A DNA stretch of 64,000 bases, from contig OY757011.1 in the NCBI GenBank assembly GCA_963580285.1, positions 156,229,245-156,293,244 of the forward strand, given 5' to 3'. The stretch is from Lucinisca nassula (taxonomy: Eukaryota; Mollusca; Bivalvia; Lucinida; Lucinidae). The notes beneath the pieces are model-generated. The model made no database searches and had not been told where the DNA came from. It saw only the letters and a list, made by a program, of their open reading frames with translations. Positions within the stretch are counted from its first letter, which is position 1. Each line of letters opens with the position of its first letter. The position numbers and the translations under genes were made by a program. Shown piece by piece: positions 21,032 through 33,399 of this stretch.

Positions 21032-23699
21032 AGGTTACTTAGTTTACTTATCCTACTTACCCTACTGATTCTCGTTGGGACAGACTTGGCCGCTTACTTA
21101 GTTTACTTAGCTTACATAACTTACTCTGGTCTAGGTAGAGTAGCTAGTGGAGTAGTTACTTACCTTACTTATGTTACTTAGAATTCTACTCAGGTTACTT
21201 AATTTACTTATCCTACTTACCCTACTCATCCTCTTCGGTACAGACTTCGCTGCTTACTTAGCTTACTTAACTTACTCTGGTATGGGTAGAGTGGCTAATG
21301 GAGTAGTTACTTACCTTACTTATAATTCTACTTAGGTTACTTAGTTTACTTATCCTACTTACCCTACTGATCCTCATTGGGACAGACTTTGCCGCTTACT
21401 TAGTTTACCTAGCTTACTTAATTTACTGTTGTAAGGGTGGTATAGGTAGTTGGACAGTTACTTACCTCACTTACTTTACTTAGAATTCTACTTAGGTTAC
21501 TTAGTTTACTTATCCTACTTACCCTACTCATCCTCTTCATAAAGACTTCGCCGCTTAATTAGTTTACTTAGCTTACTTAACTTACTCTGGTATGGGTAGA
21601 GTGGCGAATGGAATAGTTACTAACCATACTTATGTTACTTACAATTCTACTTAGGTTGCTTAGCTTACCTAAACTACTTACCCTACTGATCCTTGTTGGG
21701 ACAGACTTTGTCGCTTACTTAGTTTACTTAGCTTACTTAAATTACTCTGGTCCGGATAGAATGGCTAGTGGAGTAGTTACTTACCTTACTTACGTTACTT
21801 AGAATTCTACTTATGTTACTTAGTTTACTTAACCTACTTACCCTACTAATCATCTATTGGACAGACTTCGCCGCTTACTTAGTTTACTTAGCTTACTTAA
21901 CTTACTCTGGTATGGGTAGAGTGGCAAATGGAGTAGTTACATACCATACTTATGTTACATACAATTCTTCTTAGGTTACTTAGCTTACTTATCCTACTTA
22001 CCCTACTGGTCCTCGTTTGGGCAGACTTTGCCACTTACTTAATTTACTTAGCTTACATAATTTACTCTTGTCCGGGTAGAGTGGCTAGTGGAGTAGTTAC
22101 TTACCTTACTTATGTTACTTAGAATTCTACTCAGGTTACTTAGTTTAATTATCCTAATTACCCTACTCATCCTCTATTGGACAGTCTTCGCCGCTTACTT
22201 AGTTTACTTAGCTTACTTAACTTACTCTGGTATAGGTAGAGTGGCAAATGGAGTAGTTACATACCATACTTATGTTACTTACAATTCTACTTAGGTTACT
22301 TAGCTTACTTATCCTACTTACCCTACTGATCCTCGTTAGGACAGACTTTGCCACTTACTTAATTTACTTAGCTTACTTAACTTACTCTTGTCCGGGTAGA
22401 GTGGCTAGTGGAGTAGTTACTTACCTTACTTATGTTACATAGAATTCTACACAGGTTACTTAGTTTACTTATCCTAATTACCCTTCTCATTCTCTTCGGT
22501 ACAGACTTCGCTGCTTACTTAGTTTACTTAGCTTACTTAAGTTACTCTGGTATGGGTAGACTGGCTAGTGGAGTAGTTACTTACCCTACTTAGAATTCTA
22601 CTTAGGTTACTTAGTTTACTTATCCTACATACCCTACTCATCCTCGTTGGGACAGACTTTGCTTTTTACTTAGTTTACTTAACTTACCGTGGTAAGGGTG
22701 GTATAGCTCGTATGACAGTTACTTACCTTACTTACGTTACTTAGAATTCTACTTAGGTTACTTAGTTTACTTATCCTACTTACCCTACTCATCATTGTTG
22801 GGGGTGACAAGGTCGCTAACTTAGTTTACTTAGCTACTCAACTTACTTTGGTATTGGTAGCGTTCTGGTAGTGCAGTAACTTATCTTACTTATGTTACTC
22901 AGAATTTTATTCAGGTTACTTAGTTTACTTATCCTACTTACCCTACTCATCCTCTTCAGTACAGACTTCGCCGTTTACTTAGTTTACTTAGCTTACTTAA
23001 CTAACTGTGGTAAGGGTGGTATCGCTAGTATGACATTTGCTTACCTTACTTACGTTACTTAGAATTCTACTTAGGTTACTTAGTTTACTTATCCTACTGA
23101 CCATAGTCTACATTGTTTGGAGTCACAAGGTCGCCAACTTAGTTTACTTAGCTTACTCAACTTACTTTGGTATTGGTAGCGACCTGATAGTGCAGTAACT
23201 TACCTTACTTAATAATATGTTACTTAGAATTCTACTCAGGTTACTTAGTTTACTTATCCTACTTACCCTACTCATCCTCTTCAGTACAGACTTCGCAGTT
23301 TACTTAGTTTACTTAGCTTACTTAACTAACTGTGGTCAGGGTGGTATCGCTAGTATGATAGTTTCTTACCTTACTTATGTTACTTAGAATTCTACTTAGG
23401 TTACTTAGTTTACTTATCCTACTGACCATAGTCTACATTGTTCGGAGTCACAAGGTCGCCAACTTAGCTTACTTAGCTTACTCAACTTACTTTGGTATTG
23501 GTAGCGTTCCTGGTGGAGCAGTAACTTACCTTACTTATGTTACTTAGAATTCTACTTAGTTTACTTAGTTTACTTATCCTACTGACCATAGTCTACATTG
23601 TTCGGAGTCACAAGGTCGCCAACTTAGTGTACTTAGCTTCTCAACTTACTTTGGTATTGGTAGCGTTCCTGGTAGAGCAGTAACTTACCTTACTTATGT

Positions 23700-25940
23700 T
23701 ACTTAGACTTCTACTCAGGTTACTTAGTTTACTTATCCTACTTACCCTACTCATCCTCTTCAGTACAGACTTCGCCGTTTACTTAGATTACTTAGCTTAC
23801 TTAACTTACTGTGGTAAGGGTGGTATCGCTAGTATGACAGTTACTTACCTAACTTACGTTACTTAGAATTCTACTTAGGTTACTTAGTTTACTTATCCTA
23901 CTGACCATAGTCTACATTGTTCGGAGTCACAAGGTCGCCAACTTAGTTTACTTAGCTTACTCAACTTACTTTGGTATTGGTAGCGTTCCTGGTAGAGCAG
24001 TAACTTACCTTACTTATGATACTTAGAATTCTACTCAGGTAACTTAGTTTACTTATCCTACTTACCCTACTCATCCTCTTCAGTACAGACTTCGCCGTTT
24101 ACTTAGTTTACTTAGCTTACTTAACTTAATGTGGTAAGGGTGGTATCGCTAGTATGACAGTTACTTACCTTATTTACGTTACTTAGAATTCTACTTAGGT
24201 TACTTAGTTTACTTATCCTACTGACCATAGTCTACATTGTTCGGAGTCACAAGGTCGCCAACTTAGTTTACTTAGCTTACTCAACTTACTTTGGTATTGG
24301 TAGCGTTCCTGATAGAGCAGTAACTTACCTTACTTATGTTACTTAGAATTCTACTTAGTTTACTTAGTTTACTTATCCAACTGACCATAGTCTACATTGT
24401 TCGGAGTCACAAGGTCGCCAACTTAATTTACTTAGCTACTCAACTTACTTTGGTATTGGTAGCGTTCCTGGTAGAGCAGTAACTTACCTTACTTATGTTA
24501 CTTAGAATTCTACTCAGGTTACTTAGTTTACTTATCCTACTTACCCTACTCATTCTCTTCAGTACAGACTTCGCCGTTTACTTAGTTTACTTACCTTACT
24601 TAACTTACTGTGGTAAGGGTGGTATCGCTAGTATGACAGTTACTGACCTTACTTACGTTACTTAGAGTTCTACTTAGGTTACTTAGTTTACTTATCCTAC
24701 TGACCATAGTCTACATTGTTCGGAGTCACAAGGTCGCCAACTTAGTTTACTTAGCTACTCAACTTACTTTGGTATTGGTAGCGTTCCTGGTAGAGCAGTA
24801 ACTTACCGTACTTATGTTACTTAGAATTCTACTCAGGTTACTTAGTTTGCTTATCCTACTTACCCTACTCATCCTCTTCAGTACAGACTTTGCCGTTTAC
24901 TTAGATTACTTAGCTTACTTAACTTACTGTGGTAAGGGTGGTATCGCTAGTATGACAGTTACTTACATAACTTACGTTACTTAGAATTCTACTTAGGTTA
25001 CTTAGTTTACTTATCCTACTGACCATAGTCTACATTGTTCGGAGTCACAAGGTCGCCAACTTAGTTTACTTAGCTTACTCAACTTACTTTGGTATTGGTA
25101 GCGTTCCTGGTAGAGCAGTAACTTACCTTACTTATGATACTTAGAATTCTACTCAGGTTACTTAGTTTACTTATCCTACTTACCCTACTCATCCTCTTCA
25201 GTACAGACTTCGCCGTTTACTTAGTTTACTTAGCTTACTTAACTTAATGTGGTAAGGGTGGTATCGCTAGTATGACAGTTACTTACCTTATTTACGTTAC
25301 TTAGAATTCTACTTAGGTTACTTAGTTTACTTATCCTACTGACCATAGTCTACATTGTTCGGAGTCACAAGGTCGCCAACTTAGTTTACTTAGCTTACTC
25401 AACTTACTTTGGTATTGGTAGCGTTCCTGATAGAGCAGTAACTTACCTTACTTATTTTTCTTAGAATTCTACTTAGGTTACTTAGTTTACTTATCCAACT
25501 GACCATAGTCTACATTGTTCGGAGTCACAAGGTCGCCAACTTAATTTACTTAGCTACTCAACTTACTTTGGTATTGGTAGCGTTCCTGGTAGAGCAGTAA
25601 CTTACCGTACTTATGTTACTTAGAATTCTACTCAGGTTACTTAGTTTACTTATCCTACTTACCCTACTCATTCTCTTCAGTACAGACTTCGCCGTTTACT
25701 TAGTTTACTTACCTTACTTAACTTACTGTGGTAAGGGTGGTATCGCTAGTATGACAGTTACTGACCTTACTAACGTTACTTAGAGTTCTACTTAGGTTAC
25801 TTAGTTTACTTATCCTACTGACCATAGTCTACATTGTTCGGAGTCACAAGGTCGCCAACTTAGTTTACTTATCTACTCAACTTACTTTGGTATTGGTAGC
25901 GTTCCTGGTAGAGCAGTAACTTACCGTACTTATGTTACTT
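23700..25940. repeat. 1,119-bp higher-order repeat of the satellite (two copies)
   Basis: Landmark TCTACATTGTTCGGAGTCAC recurs at intervals 320, 160, 320, 319 and then 320, 160, 316. Rare variants recur exactly 1,119 bp apart: TTAGATTACTTAG (23782, 24901), TTATGATACTTAG (24016, 25135), TTATCCAACTGACC (24374, 25493), GTTCCTGATAGAGC (24306, 25425). This marks a seven-monomer unit duplicated recently. Confidence 0.9.
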
Positions 25941-27110
25941 AGAATTCTACTCAGGTTACTTAGTTTGCTTATCCTACTTACCCTACTCATTCTCTTCAGT
26001 ACAGACTTCGCCGTTTACTTAGTTTACTTAGCTTACTTAACTTACTGTGGTAAGGATGGTATCGCTAGTATGACAGTTACTTACCTTACTTACGTTACTT
26101 AGAATTCTAATTAGGTTACTTATTTTACTTATCCTACTGACCATAGTCTACATTGTTCGGAGTCACAAGGTCGCCAACTTAGTTAACTTAGTTAACTCAA
26201 CTTACTTTGGTATTGGTAGCGTTCCTGGTAGAGCAGTTACTTACCTTACTTATGTTACTTAGAATTCTACTTAGGTTACTTAGTTTACTTATCCTACTGA
26301 CCATAGTCTACATTGTTCGGAGTAACAAGGTCGCCAACTTAGTTTACTTAGCTTACTTAACTTACTTTGGTATTGGTAGCTTTGCTGGTAGAGTAGTAAC
26401 TTACCTTACTTATGATACTTAGTATTCTACTCAGGTTACTTAGTTTACTTATCCTACTTACCCTGTTTATCATCGTTGGGACAGACTTCGCCGCTTACTT
26501 AGTTTACTTAGCTTACTTAACTTACTCTGGTATGGGTAGCGTAGCTGGTGGAGTAGTTACTTACCTTACTTATGTTGCTTATAATTCAACTTAGGTTACT
26601 TATTTTACTTATCCTACTTACCCTACTCAACCCTGTTCGGAGTGACCATCATGCCTACTCAGTTTACTTAGCTTACTTAACTTACTCTGGTATTGCTGTT
26701 GTAGCTGGTGGAGAGGTTACTTACATTACTTATGTTACTTATAAGTCTACTTAGGTTACTTACTTTACTTATCCTACTTATCCTGCGCATCCTTTTACCA
26801 TGTGACCAAGACGCCTACTTAGTTTACTTAGCTTACTTAACTTACCCTGGTATGGCTGTTGTAGCTGGTAGGACATTTACTTATGTTACTTAGAGTTCTA
26901 CTCAGGTTACTTAGTTTACTAACCCTACTCAGCTTACTCATGCGCTGAAATCGAAACCACAATACTTACTTACTTTACTTAGCTTACTTAACTTACTCTG
27001 GTGTCGCTGGCGTTACTGGTATATCAGTTACTTACAATACTTATGTTACTTACCTTACTTAACTTACTTATCCTACTTACACTGCTCATAGTCATAGATG
27101 AAATATATAA

Positions 27111-27870
27111 CCTCAACTTAGGTTACTTATCTTACTTAGCTTACTCTTAGCATTGCTGGTATGGTAGTAGCTTTTGTCATAAGAGACATGCAAGGTTACT
27201 TAGTTTACTTAGGTTACTTAGGTTACTTACGCTTATTCTTGTACTTATCCTGTTATATCAAGATTGACTTTCGGTGGTTTGATTAGTCAACTTACATTAC
27301 TTACGTTACTTAGCTTATCTTAAGAGTGAGGTTGATGCATGTACCATCCTTTGCTAGCTATACGCCTACTTATGTTACTCATCCTACTTAGCTCATTTCC
27401 GTAGTATAGCATCATGCTTCAGTGTTCTGGTCAGCAAATTTTAGACAGTTCTCTTAAAACTATGTAAAACCGTTCTTTTTATATCAGTTAATTAGCTTAT
27501 TGCACTTACTTTTATGCAGTATGTTTTTTTGATCGAGGGGCATAAATTTTTGACATCTACTTAGTTTACTTAGTTTACTTATACTGCTGTAGTTCCAGGT
27601 AAGTAAACTGAGTAACCTAAGTAGAATACTGAAAACTTGCTTATTTTACTTATAGTGGTGATGTGAAGATCAGTAACGTAAGTAAAATGAGTAGAATTCA
27701 ATTAACAGTGAAATCAGAGACTCCAGGACACCAGGTCAGCCTCAGCTCAGCTTACTTACTTTACTTATCTGACAATGATGACTGATAAGTAATCTAAGTA
27801 AAGTAAGTAAATACCGCAAGACTACTTATTTCGCTCATTTCTGGACAAAAATTGGATAAGTTGTGTAAGT
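27111..27870. repeat. Degenerate satellite fringe with mixed orientation
   Basis: Short nonamer runs persist in decayed sequence, some reversed (AAGTAAACTGAGTAACC at 27601, AATCTAAGTAAAGTAAG at 27791). The flank has recombined or inverted on a small scale. Confidence 0.7.
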
Positions 27871-28410
27871 AAACGACACAGAAGGCATGGATAGCGCATT
27901 TTGATGAATTTCAGGACTCGGAGTATGAAGTATAAGCCGTAATTTTGGACAATCATTGCCTTTTCTGACGCAGTGATTATCTCAGTTCAAAGACGTACTT
28001 AATTCGTAGGAAATGCTGACTGTCCCTGTGAAAAATAACTTGATCATGAAATGACGCATATTCAATGAAAAAAAAAGAGCTACATCGCAAAAAAATCCTG
28101 TTTTTGCAAGCAGACCTGTGTTTGGCATCTGCACCTTTTTGTTCGCTGTTTGGATAGTGATTTCTAGATTCTTTGGCTAGTCTGTGTGTAGATGGGCAGA
28201 CCTGTCGGTCGAAAACTTTGATACAAGTTCTCTCGATCCTATCGTGTATATACCCTAGCATTTTCCTTGAATAAAGGGGGAGGCGGCTTGTCGGGCTGTT
28301 CATTATACAGTCAAACTTCAATAACTCAAATACCATTGGGGCCATGAAAATCTGTTCGAGATAGGACTCGTAGCGGGGTTCGACACTTTTTGGTTTAGAT
28401 TCATATTCTA
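27871..28410. other. Unassigned sequence with a possible DNA-transposon end
   Basis: ACAGTCAAACTTCAATAACTC (28307-28327) followed by TCGAGATAGGACTCGTAGCG resembles the TIR start of pogo/Tigger-type elements (CAGTCAAACCTCGATAA). No opposite end was found. A 122-residue minus frame (27977-28345) has no domain and is not called. Confidence 0.3.
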
Positions 28411-28642
28411 GACAGGTTTTTAATTATTTGAACCCCATTTTGATTTATATCAGTCTTTGAATCGACTGCCTATTCGAAATTCGCAAAATTGCAGTATGTT
28501 TCATCTGGCTTTCTGTGCCGGATCATTACAGGGTCACTGATGAGGCTTTATTAACCGAAACTACGTAGTATGACCCATCTTCTTTCTTATGAATGTTTTC
28601 ATTGCTCTTAAAGGAACTCATTTTTTATTTTTATTTGTCGCG
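28411..28642. repeat. Dispersed ~235-bp repeat, copy 1
   Basis: TATTCTAGACAGGTTTTTAA to AAAGGAACTCATTTTT, almost identical to 38549-38773 in direct orientation (only scattered differences). The sharp similarity suggests a mobile family or recent duplication. No TIR was seen. Confidence 0.85.
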
Positions 28643-28815
28643 TTGACAACATTATTTCGTGTAGATTGATCATAAAATCTTTTCTATGGTCATTCTCTCC
28701 CTTCCGCTAATTTGAGAGTTTCTTGTGACAGATGTTAACCCTTCCCATGAAATGTGTAACCGGCTCGATATAACCTAAATTGTGTTTACTGGGCCGATAT
28801 ACCAAAACAAGCAAA
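28643..28815 (+). mobile_element. SINE family 2, diverged fragment without tRNA head
   Basis: GTTGACAACATTATTTCGTG, GATTGATCATAAAATC and CATTCTCTCCCTTCCGCT match the body of family 2. The head and much of the 3' body are lost or decayed. Confidence 0.7.
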
Positions 28816-28824
28816 CACGCTTAC

Positions 28825-29510
28825 TTCTGACTTCCGCTTCATGCGGACTGAACAAATTATTTGTCTAGATCGCGACGGAAATAAGGGCGAAGATTGTGGC
28901 CACGTAAAATAGATTTAAGCCCCCCCCCCCCACCCCCCCCCCACACACACACACACCCACCCCCACCCCGTGGAATTCGTTTCACTGACCGTTCCAAGGC
29001 GGTTCTTCTGTCGCGGTTTATTTTTGTTATGGTTTGTATTTGAGTGTGTGGGTGTATCGCTTATATTATTTTGTTTTGGATAGCCAATTGGCCATTTTGT
29101 GGGAAAGTAACTGTCCTTTTGTCTTTCCGCTATTGATGTTTCCAGTAGGGTCTAGTTGTTTCATGTGTGTGCTTCTTTACCTTTGGTGTCTCTGATGGGA
29201 GCTTTGAGTTAATTGTATCGATTCCTGATCGTTGCCTTTACTTCTATTTTGGATAGACACAGACCATCTATTAAATGTATTAACAGAGGGCGTCTATTTT
29301 TTAAATAGAAGTCTGTGTAGCAGTGAATGATTGGCGATTTGTGGTAAAATAACTGTCCTTTTGCCTTTCCGCTACTGGTGTTTTCATAAGGGTCTAGTTA
29401 TTTAATGTTTGTGTTTCTTTCCCTTTGGTTTTTCTGATGGGAGGTGTGGGTTAATTGTATCGATTCTAGATCATTGCCTTCACTTCTATTTTCCAACTTC
29501 ATCTCTTCTT
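28825..29510. repeat. Dispersed repeat with internal duplication
   Basis: CTTCATGCGGAC, ATCGCGACGGAAATAAGGGC, TTCTGTCGCGGTTTATTT, then AACTGTCCTTTTG(T/C)CTTTCCGCTA to TTAATTGTATCGATTC. The latter part is present twice (29100-29245, 29343-29480). A poly-C/CA run lies at 28921-28965. A second copy is at 47205-47525. Confidence 0.75.
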
Positions 29511-29574
29511 ATTTCTCACTAACAATTCTTTGTTTCGGGGGCAAAGTATACGTTGTCATAGAACAGTTATGAGT

Positions 29575-29760
29575 AAAATAATCCTTGTCCTGCTGAATAT
29601 TTTAATCTGCCACACCCACTACTGATTATCAACCAATCAGATTGCTTGATTCAAATTATTGCAACAAATTCTCAATACGAATGAAAATGTAAATCCTGAG
29701 AAGCCATCTGATCTAGATCTACGTTGTTTCAACGATAAGGCATATCCGGGCTCAGCATGG
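29575..29760. mobile_element. TTAA-type MITE copy (decayed ends)
   Basis: Reverse-oriented relative of 5872-6083: CCTGCTGAATATT, CCAATCAGATTGCTTGATTC, AAGCCATCTGATCTAGATC. The right end is degenerate. Confidence 0.6.
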
Positions 29761-29805
29761 CAAGGGTTGAGAAACTCTATCCTAGCTACAGTGCAAACAA
29801 TGAAG

Positions 29806-29985
29806 TATCGCGGCTGATCAGGCAGACCAAAACAAAAGCGGGGCTGATCAAGATGAGCAATCAGATAGCGCGGATGATCAGGCTGACCAACCAGACATCG
29901 ATGATGATCAGGCTGACCATTCAGACAGCGCGGATGCACAGGCTGACCAATCAAGACACCGCGGATGCACAAACTGACCGGAGTT
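29806..29985. repeat. ~36-bp minisatellite (GGCTGACCA units)
   Basis: About five units of GATCAGGCTGACCAATCAGA with GCGCGGATG spacers. Confidence 0.85.
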
Positions 29986-30002
29986 CTCTCTGCTTCCATC
30001 GC

Positions 30003-30540
30003 GTCATTTTGAAAACCTGCGTCATGAGAACACCTGCGTAAACCAGCGTCATGAGAAAACCTGCGTAAATCTGTGTCATGAGAAACCCTGCGTAAACCTG
30101 CGTCATAAGAAAACCTGCGTTAACCTGCGTCATGAGAAAACCTGCGTAAACCTGTGTCATGAGAACACCTGCGTAAACCAGCGTCATGAGAAAACCTGCG
30201 TAAACCTGTGTCATGAGAAACCCTGCGTAAACCGGCGTCATGAGAAAACCTGCATAAACCTGTGTCATGAGAAAACCTGCGTAAACCTGCGCCATGCATG
30301 AGAAAACCTGCGTAAACCTGTGTCATGAGAACATCTGCGTAAACCAGCGTCATGAGAAAACCTGCGTAAACCTGTGTCATGAGAAACCCTGCGTAAACCT
30401 GCGTCATGAGAAAACCTGCGTAAACCGGTTTCATGAGAACACCTGCGTAAACCAGCGTCATGAGAAAACCTGCGTAAACCTGTGTCATGAGAAACCCTGC
30501 GTAAACCTGCGTCATGAGAAAACCTGCGTAAACCTGTGTC
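30003..30540. repeat. 27-bp minisatellite, about 20 units
   Basis: Unit ACCTGCGTAAACC plus TGTGTCATGAGAAA, 27 bp. Because 27 is nine codons, long frames open on both strands (MTQVYAGFL, HEKTCVNLC repeats). Variant units with GAACACCTGCGTAAACCAGC recur at about 30026, 30161, 30326 and 30436, a loose four-to-six-unit higher order. No start context or composition supports coding. Confidence 0.95.
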
Positions 30541-30774
30541 GGACGGACTTTACGGACGGACTGACTGATAGAATGACACGGTGGTTTTAGGCCATCGGGA
30601 GCAAATCTTTCCAGAAGATCATCATTAACAAGGAAAACTGTAATCTTTTAGGGAAAAAAATGTCTTATCTCAGTGGAAAAAGCATTTTTGTGTTGTTTTA
30701 TGTTTGGTGACGCTGTGTTTTTTCAAAGCGGAAAAAGGTGTGTCACTGTGAAAAACAAAGTGACATGACGCATG

Positions 30775-31030
30775 TCTGTACAAGTACCAGCATAAAATGT
30801 TTGTATGACATATGCAAAATGGAAATATTGGCATATTAGCACCAGCATAAAACGTGTGTATGACATAGGCAAAAGAAATGTCCGCATAAAATGCGTGTAT
30901 GACGTTGACAAAAGAAATATCTGGTGCCTTTCGCTTTTCACAATGAAATTTTGAAGAGAATTCCTGGGAAAAATATGAAATTATACCAGCATAAAAAGAT
31001 GTATATGACATGGGCAAACTATATCCCTGT
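30775..31030. repeat. ~50-bp minisatellite (CAGCATAAAA units)
   Basis: Five diverged units of ACCAGCATAAAA(C/T)GTGTGTATGACATA(G)GCAAAAGAAAT. A minus-strand 196-residue frame crosses this, the flanking repeat and a MITE; it is an artefact. Confidence 0.8.
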
Positions 31031-31199
31031 ATACAAAACGGGACGGGTGTTTCTGCATGTAATACGAACCTGAACGGGAGCCCAACAGCTGATCTCTCTG
31101 TCCGCAAACTGCACCATGACCAAACGAGGGAGACCCGTTGCCTGGACAATGACCAACGCAGGAAATCCTCCTGTCCGCAGCCAGAACAATGATTATAAA

Positions 31200-31432
31200 T
31201 TAACATTTTAGTACCAAATGGAATCTTCCTTCTTATATATATAGTAAGAGTCCATTTCAAAATTTATGGATGTCAGGTTGTGTTTTCTTGAGTTTTTTTT
31301 TTTTTTGAAAATGTCTTAACATTTTGCAAACACTGTAGGCCCTGATCAGACGCCGTGTTATGCGGCGTCTGATCTGAGCCTGCACTGTTTGTCAATTACC
31401 CGTTTTGGGGTTTCCAGTACTAAAAGGTTTAA
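31200..31432. mobile_element. TTAA-flanked MITE (TTTTGTACCAAATGG family)
   Basis: Starts TTAACATTTTAGTACCAAATGG and ends GTTTCCAGTACTAAAAGGTTTAA, with TTAA at both edges. Central palindrome GATCAGACGCCG...CGGCGTCTGATC. CCC-like ends at TTAA suggest a piggyBac-type transposase in trans. Other copies: 48579-48787, 59132-59359, 63302-63530. Confidence 0.85.
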
Positions 31433-31766
31433 TTCGTTCTTATGGCATCTACAGACTATATTATTCTGAAGTTTTCAGTGTGCCTAAACTACAAATATTC
31501 TCCGAAGTCATATTCATGTCCGCCAGCTGGAGGAAATATTCCTGTGCATATCCAGGCCAGTGACCAACGGGGGGAATAATCATGTTCGCAACTAAAAAGC
31601 AACCAGCAGAAAAAAAAAAAACTTCTTGCCTGTTACCTGAACGGGGGAAATCTTCCTGTCGGTGACTGAAAAAAAGATCAGCGGAGGAAATCTTCTTGTC
31701 TGCTACCTGAACAGTCTTCCTGTCTGCAACCTGAACATTTGCCAACGGAACATGTTCAAGAACGGG

Positions 31767-31860
31767 CATCCGTGGCCTAATGGATAAGAGCGCTGACTAT
31801 GAGTTAAATAATCTTGAAAGGGCCGTAAAACTAAAACAAAACAAACAACAAACAAAAAAA
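31767..31860 (+). mobile_element. tRNA-headed SINE fragment
   Basis: GGCATCCGTGGCCTAATGGA is box A-like. Box B is missing and the sequence runs to GCCGTAAAACTAAAACAAAA with a CAAA/poly-A tail. Internally deleted. Confidence 0.6.
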
Positions 31861-32615
31861 CATGTTCCAGTCAACAACCAACGGAGGGAATCTTCCTGTC
31901 GCAATCTTAACGGTGTCCAACAGAGGAAATCTTCCTGTCCCCTATATCGACAGTGACCAACGGAGGAAATCTCTTGTCTGCAACCTGAACATTGGCCAAC
32001 GAAGGAAATCTTCTTGTCGCAATCTTAACGGTGTCCAACAGAGGAAATATTCCTGTCCCCTATATCGACAGTGACCAACGGAGGAAATCTCTTGTCTGCA
32101 ACCTCAACATTGGCAAACGGTGGAAATCTTCCTGTCGCAATCTTAACGTTGTCCAACAGAGGAAATCTTCCTGTCCCCTATATCGACAGTGACCAACGGA
32201 GGAAATCTCTTGTCTGCAACCTTAACATTGGCCAATCGTTCTGTCGCAATCTTAACGTTGTCTAACAGAGGAAATCTTCTTGTCCCCTATATCGACAGTG
32301 ACCAACGGAGGAAATCTCTTGTCTGCAACCTCAACATTGGCAAACGGTGGAAATCTTCCTGTCGCAATCTTAACGTTGTCCAACAGAGGAAATCTTCCTG
32401 TCCCCTATATCGACAGTGACCAACGGAGGAAATCTCTTGTCTGCAACCTCAACATTGGCCAATCGTTCTGTCGCAATCTTAACGGTGTCCAACAGAGGAG
32501 ATCTTCCTGTCCCCTATATCGACAGTGACCAACGGAGGAAATCTCTTGTCTGAAACCTCAAAATTGGCAAACGGTGGAAATTGTTCTGTCCGCAGTCTTA
32601 ACAGTGAAAAACGGC

Positions 32616-33365
32616 GGTGCGTGGCCGGTATTGTATCCTGAGCCCTGTATATCAGTAACTGTTCACTCCCTGTTTAGTTCTTACGAGTAGTTGAAAATCA
32701 ATGTCAAAGATTTATTTTTTTTGTAATTTTCTACTCTCTTAGTTGTTATCGGATTTCCGGTACCATGTCTCCGGATTTCTCCCATGGTCTTTCATAGGAA
32801 TGACTAAGCAATAAGTTGCTGAGTCTGATGCAGAAAATATTGGACAACATGCGTCAACAATCTGTGATATTTCCTGACGGAGACAAGTCATGTGATATAA
32901 AGAGTCTTCTTAATCAATACATTTTAATACTTATTATTTTCATTATTAAAAGACACATTTTTCAAACATTTCAAAAATGTTTTACTCGTAATCCTCGCAT
33001 TCTTCAAATGTTAGCTGGTACCTTGCTGTGTCTAAAAAAAAAAAAAAAAAGATTTGAATTTAAAACGCAATAATGTTTAATTCATAAATTTGCATTTGCC
33101 TCTTACCTTATGTCTTTTAGTTCCTAGATCATCATTCGTTTTATCATATGTCTGGTTCTTTTAAATGCTGTGCACATTTGTATATAGTACTGTTCTGTTC
33201 ATATCTATTAACTTTAGTATGTCTGTTCACAAATGATGACCGATTTTAATTCAGCACAACATACATATTATCATGTGTTAGACTGGCATACGTGCCGAAT
33301 ATGTCATCTTCTTGAAATTAAGCCATTATTATTATTATTATTATTATTATAATTATTATTATTAC
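32616..33365. other. Unassigned sequence splitting the 119-bp minisatellite
   Basis: AT-rich, with poly-A at 33034-33050 and (ATT)n at 33326-33364. No element ends recognised. The array resumes on the far side in the same orientation, so this is probably an old insertion. Confidence 0.5.
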
Positions 33366-33399
33366 TTGCCATCGGAACAGCCCGCTCCCCGAACAGCAA

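Larger units (their letters stand above)
20036..27110 (-). repeat. Right satellite array, inverted relative to the left
   Basis: Reverse complement of the left satellite: TTACTTAGT nonamers in ~160-bp monomers (unique parts GACAGACTTCGCCGC, CAAGGTCGCCAAC, GTATGGGTAGAGTGGC). The segment at about 26800-27045 matches the reverse complement of bases 1-240, including the unusual AAACCACAAT and CATGTGACCAAGACGCC motifs, with several percent divergence. Interrupted by a SINE at 20724-21031. The 60-71 residue (xLL)n/(YLx)n frames here follow from the 9-bp micro-repeat. Confidence 0.95.
31075..32615. repeat. ~40/119-bp minisatellite, block 1
   Basis: Subunits of about 40 bp (CCAACGGAGGAAATCTTCCTG plus CGCAACCTGAACAGTG-type text) group into ~119-bp units, clear from 31860 to 32560 and marked by CCCCTATATCGACAGTGACC at 31939, 32058, 32176, 32284, 32403 and 32512. 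Interrupted by a MITE (31200-31432), poly-A and a tRNA-like SINE fragment (31767-31860). The repeated VAILTVSNRGNLPVPYIDSD frames are repeat-borne. Confidence 0.9.

Noticed and set aside
27977..28345. 122-residue minus frame
   Set aside because: No recognisable motif, unusual composition, and overlaps what looks like a DNA transposon terminus.
30003..30540. CRISPR-like array
   Set aside because: Units are contiguous 27-bp copies without unique spacers, in a eukaryotic context.
29951..30590. Long frames on both strands with nine-residue repeats (MTQVYAGFL, HEKTCVNLC)
   Set aside because: The 27-bp minisatellite is open in several frames by arithmetic; no other coding sign.
30670..31260. 196-residue minus-strand frame
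   Set aside because: It runs through two different minisatellites and the start of a TTAA MITE, so it is a composite artefact.
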